The notes under the pieces are model-generated. The model saw only the letters and a program-made list of their open reading frames with translations, did not search any database and was not told the origin of the DNA. From assembly GCA_900765465.1 (NCBI GenBank), contig CAAFRM010000325.1, forward strand, positions 1-7,345: a stretch of DNA of 7,345 nucleotides. Direction: 5' to 3'. The translations under genes were made by a program, and so were the position numbers. Below, piece by piece: positions 5,695-7,345 of the stretch. Position 1 is the stretch's first letter, and each line of letters opens with the position of its first letter. The stretch is from an uncultured Prevotella sp. (lineage in GTDB: Bacteria; Bacteroidota; Bacteroidia; Bacteroidales; Bacteroidaceae).

Positions 5695-7066
5695 TACAGA
5701 AGTAGATGATGGCTGAAACCAGCAGACGAACCAGCAGCAAGAGATAGATGTTCTGCAAGCTGCGGGTAATGAAATAGGTGGCCACCATGGTGGCTGCCGC
5801 ACAAAGCATGAATGGCAGTATATCCTTTGCCACATCACGGAATCGCAAGCCTGCAACACGCTTCATCATCCACTGCCAGACCAAAAGCCAGGCTATTATA
5901 AATAAGGTATAGGCTATCACCATGGTCTGGATGCCATATTGATGACAAAACAATACCAAGGCGAGCAACCCCACTACCTGACCGATGTTGCACCACATAT
6001 ATACATCAGAACGCCCCTTGCTGATAGCCAGGTTCTGATAGAGCGTATAAATCGGCATAAAGGCACCGCTCACACAGAGAATCTGCAACAGCGGCACACT
6101 GGCTATCCATTTCTCATGAATCGTAATCAGAATGAATTCGCGTGATACCAAAGTCAAGCCGAACATCAAAGGGAAAGAAAGGAATGCCGTGAAACGGAGC
6201 ATCTTTCTAAACACCATCAATTCGCGGTTCTTATCGTCCTGGATAGAAGCCAAGACGGGTTGCGCTATCTGTCCCACCGTATTGGCAACAAACGAATTAG
6301 CCTTGGTATCCCAGTTATAAGCCTGGCTATAGTTACCCACATCATTAATCGGATAAAATCGGCCAAACACAAAGGTCAAAACATTGTTGCTCACCGTATT
6401 GATGATGTTGGTTACCAGAAGTTTCACGCTGAATCCAAACATCTTCCTCACGGGTCCGAAATCGATATGAAAGTTCGGACGCCATCCCGTATAATAATAT
6501 CTTCCGATATTCAACACAAGGATGAAGATAACCTGCTGCCAGGCAAGACTCCAGTAGGCCATGCCATTGAATGCCAGCACCAGTCCCACGACATTCGAAC
6601 TGATCAAAGCCATGAAATTAACAATGGTTATCTCCTTGTTCATCATGTTCTTCATCATATAGCCGTTTTGGGCAATACCAAACGAAGAGATGAAGAAACT
6701 CAGAAACACGAAGCGCGACAAGGAGGTGAGACAAGGCTGATGAAAGAAATCAGCTATCAGCGGCGCACTGAAAAAGAGCACCACATACATGGTAAGACTC
6801 ACCAGGACATTAAACCAGAACACCGAATTATAATCGTTGTCGGTGGGTTTCCTGATATTCACCAATGCCTGGGTAAAACCGCTACTCTGCAGATTGCCCG
6901 CAATCAGGGTGAAAATGGTGAGGATGCCGATAATACCATAATCGGCTGGCGACAACAAGCGCGCCAAGAAGATGCCAAAGAGGATATTGAGTACCTGGGT
7001 GGAGCCACTGTTCATAGCTCCCCAAAACAATCCCTTGGCGGTTTTTTCCTTTAATGATTCTGCCAT
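5630..7066 (-). CDS. Polysaccharide flippase of the MOP superfamily (Wzx/TuaB/WzxC-like)
   Basis: This 478-residue protein has the length and profile of a MOP-superfamily oligosaccharide-lipid flippase, with about 12-14 helices. The N-terminal stretch is typical of the WzxC/TuaB branch: KTAKGLFWGAMNSGSTQVLN (8-27), then ARLLSPADYGIIGILTIFT (35-53), with SSGFTQALVN at 61-70. Further family-like segments are YWSLAWQQ (171-178), FGFSVKLLVTN (210-220) and GNYSQAY (244-250). It sits in the inner membrane and is expected to flip undecaprenyl-diphosphate-linked repeat units to the periplasm. Start MAESLKEKT is a normal family N-terminus. The C-terminal end LLKVQILEECIAFCKRGR is also family-like, so the gene is complete and the 65-bp overlap with the GT2 gene is not due to a missed stop here. 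It has its own promoter, divergent from the LicD gene. The repeat unit it carries is unknown. Confidence 0.92.
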   Translation of the reverse strand: MAESLKEKTAKGLFWGAMNSGSTQVLNILFGIFLARLLSPADYGIIGILTIFTLIAGNLQSSGFTQALVNIRKPTDNDYNSVFWFNVLVSLTMYVVLFFSAPLIADFFHQPCLTSLSRFVFLSFFISSFGIAQNGYMMKNMMNKEITIVNFMALISSNVVGLVLAFNGMAYWSLAWQQVIFILVLNIGRYYYTGWRPNFHIDFGPVRKMFGFSVKLLVTNIINTVSNNVLTFVFGRFYPINDVGNYSQAYNWDTKANSFVANTVGQIAQPVLASIQDDKNRELMVFRKMLRFTAFLSFPLMFGLTLVSREFILITIHEKWIASVPLLQILCVSGAFMPIYTLYQNLAISKGRSDVYMWCNIGQVVGLLALVLFCHQYGIQTMVIAYTLFIIAWLLVWQWMMKRVAGLRFRDVAKDILPFMLCAAATMVATYFITRSLQNIYLLLLVRLLVSAIIYFCIMKLLKVQILEECIAFCKRGR

Positions 7067-7117
7067 CGTTTCTATCTGATAAATATGGAATATTACTTGA
7101 TTTTACTTTTTAAAGTG

Positions 7118-7148
7118 CAAAAGTAGCATAAATAGTTTGAAGTTCAAA
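7118..7148 (-). promoter_or_regulatory. Bacteroidota-type promoter of the flippase gene
   Basis: On the minus strand TTTG (complement of CAAA 7145-7148) is followed after exactly 19 bp by TACTTTTG (complement of 7118-7125), a full consensus match. Transcription should start near 7112, giving a leader of about 46 nt before the ATG at 7066. It overlaps the divergent LicD-gene promoter over 7136-7148, including both -33 boxes. Confidence 0.75.
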
Positions 7149-7166
7149 ACTTTTTGCTTACTTTTG
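7136..7166 (+). promoter_or_regulatory. Bacteroidota-type promoter of the LicD-family gene
   Basis: TTTG at 7136-7139 is followed after 19 bp by TACTTTTG at 7159-7166, a full consensus match. Transcription should start near 7172, leaving a leader of only about 16 nt before ATG 7188, as for the gtrA-family gene. Confidence 0.75.
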
Positions 7167-7187
7167 CAGTCGTAAAACAGAAAAAGT

Positions 7188-7345
7188 ATGGATATTAAGA
7201 ACATCAAGAAGGAATGGAACGCCACAATACTCGATATATTGAAGGCATTCATCGACATCTGCAACAAGTATCACCTCAGATATTACTGTTGTGCCGGCAC
7301 CGCCATCGGAGCCGCCCGTCACCACGGAATGATTCCCTGGGACGA
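7188..7345 (+). CDS. LicD-family protein, N-terminal fragment
   Basis: The first 52 codons are present and the gene runs off the right edge. The sequence shows the LicD start: a helical lead-in (ILDILKAFIDICNKYHLRYY), then CCAGTAIGAARHHGMIPWD, matching the family pattern of a Gly-Thr-x-(I/L)-Gly-Ala-x-Arg-His-x-Gly-x-Ile-Pro-Trp-Asp-Asp motif. This motif belongs to the nucleotidyltransferase-like fold that LicD proteins use to transfer phosphocholine or related phospho-groups from CDP-linked donors to surface sugars. The donor cannot be judged here; choline, ribitol-phosphate and other phospho-groups all occur in the family. ATG 7188 is the only sensible start, directly after the promoter and before the conserved region. 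The reading frame continues past the window end. Confidence 0.88.
   Translation, partial: MDIKNIKKEWNATILDILKAFIDICNKYHLRYYCCAGTAIGAARHHGMIPWD

Larger units (their letters stand above)
7116..7168. repeat. Dyad-symmetric divergent promoter region (nested inverted repeats)
   Basis: Two inverted repeats share one centre at base 7142. The inner one is TTTGAA-G-TTCAAA at 7136-7148, a perfect 13-bp palindrome with one central base. The outer one is TGCAAAAGTA at 7116-7125 and TACTTTTGCA at 7159-7168, ten perfect pairs. The inner arms contain the -33 boxes and the outer arms the -7 boxes of two opposite promoters, so the two genes on either side share one symmetric control region. Confidence 0.8.

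Noticed and set aside
6260..7054. 264-codon plus-strand open frame opposite the flippase gene
   Set aside because: Its His/Arg/Gln-rich composition is what results from reading the complement of a hydrophobic membrane-protein gene; no domain is seen.
7116..7168. Phase-variable invertible promoter, as seen in Bacteroides capsule loci
   Set aside because: The repeats are only 10 bp and coincide with the -7 boxes of two promoters. Inverting the segment would restore nearly the same sequence in both directions, and no invertase gene is visible.

Overview
The window is a surface-polysaccharide (O-antigen, capsule or exopolysaccharide) biosynthesis and decoration region from a member of the Bacteroidota. 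It is most like the Prevotella/Segatella group: moderate GC, almost no Shine-Dalgarno sequences, and five promoters of the Bacteroidota type (TTTG at about -33, a 19-20 bp spacer, then TAnnTTTG at about -7). The genus is inferred from style and protein family, not from a marker gene.

Layout from left to right. (1) 1-225, +: the C-terminal end of an acyltransferase-3 family membrane protein. (2) 312-749 and 763-2202, +: a two-gene unit with its own promoter, encoding a GtrA-family small membrane protein and a polytopic membrane protein (paralogue A) that looks like a GT-C type glycosyltransferase. (3) 2226-3098, -: a Core-2/I-branching (GT14-like) glycosyltransferase. (4) 3357-4694 and 4720-5694, +: a second copy of the polytopic protein (paralogue B), then a soluble GT2 glycosyltransferase. 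(5) 5630-7066, -: a Wzx/TuaB-like flippase whose 3' end overlaps the GT2 gene by 65 bp. (6) 7188-7345, +: the N-terminus of a LicD-family protein, cut by the window edge and transcribed divergently from the flippase gene through two interlocked promoters.

A working model, partly inference. The GT2 and GT14 enzymes would add sugars to a lipid-linked glycan on the cytoplasmic side, and the flippase would move the finished unit across the inner membrane. GtrA would flip single lipid-linked sugars for periplasmic addition by the GT-C-like proteins, with acyltransferase and LicD adding acyl and phospho-substituents. No polymerase, initiating transferase, ligase or GtrB-type synthase is visible, so the window is a fragment of a larger set or a decoration region.

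The main points of interest are the pair of uncharacterised polytopic paralogues, the dyad-symmetric divergent promoter at 7116-7168, the convergent coding overlap at 5630-5694, and the way transcription units alternate strand with separate promoters. I saw no RNA genes, CRISPR arrays, insertion sequences or clear terminators. No stretch longer than 300 bases lacks a gene.
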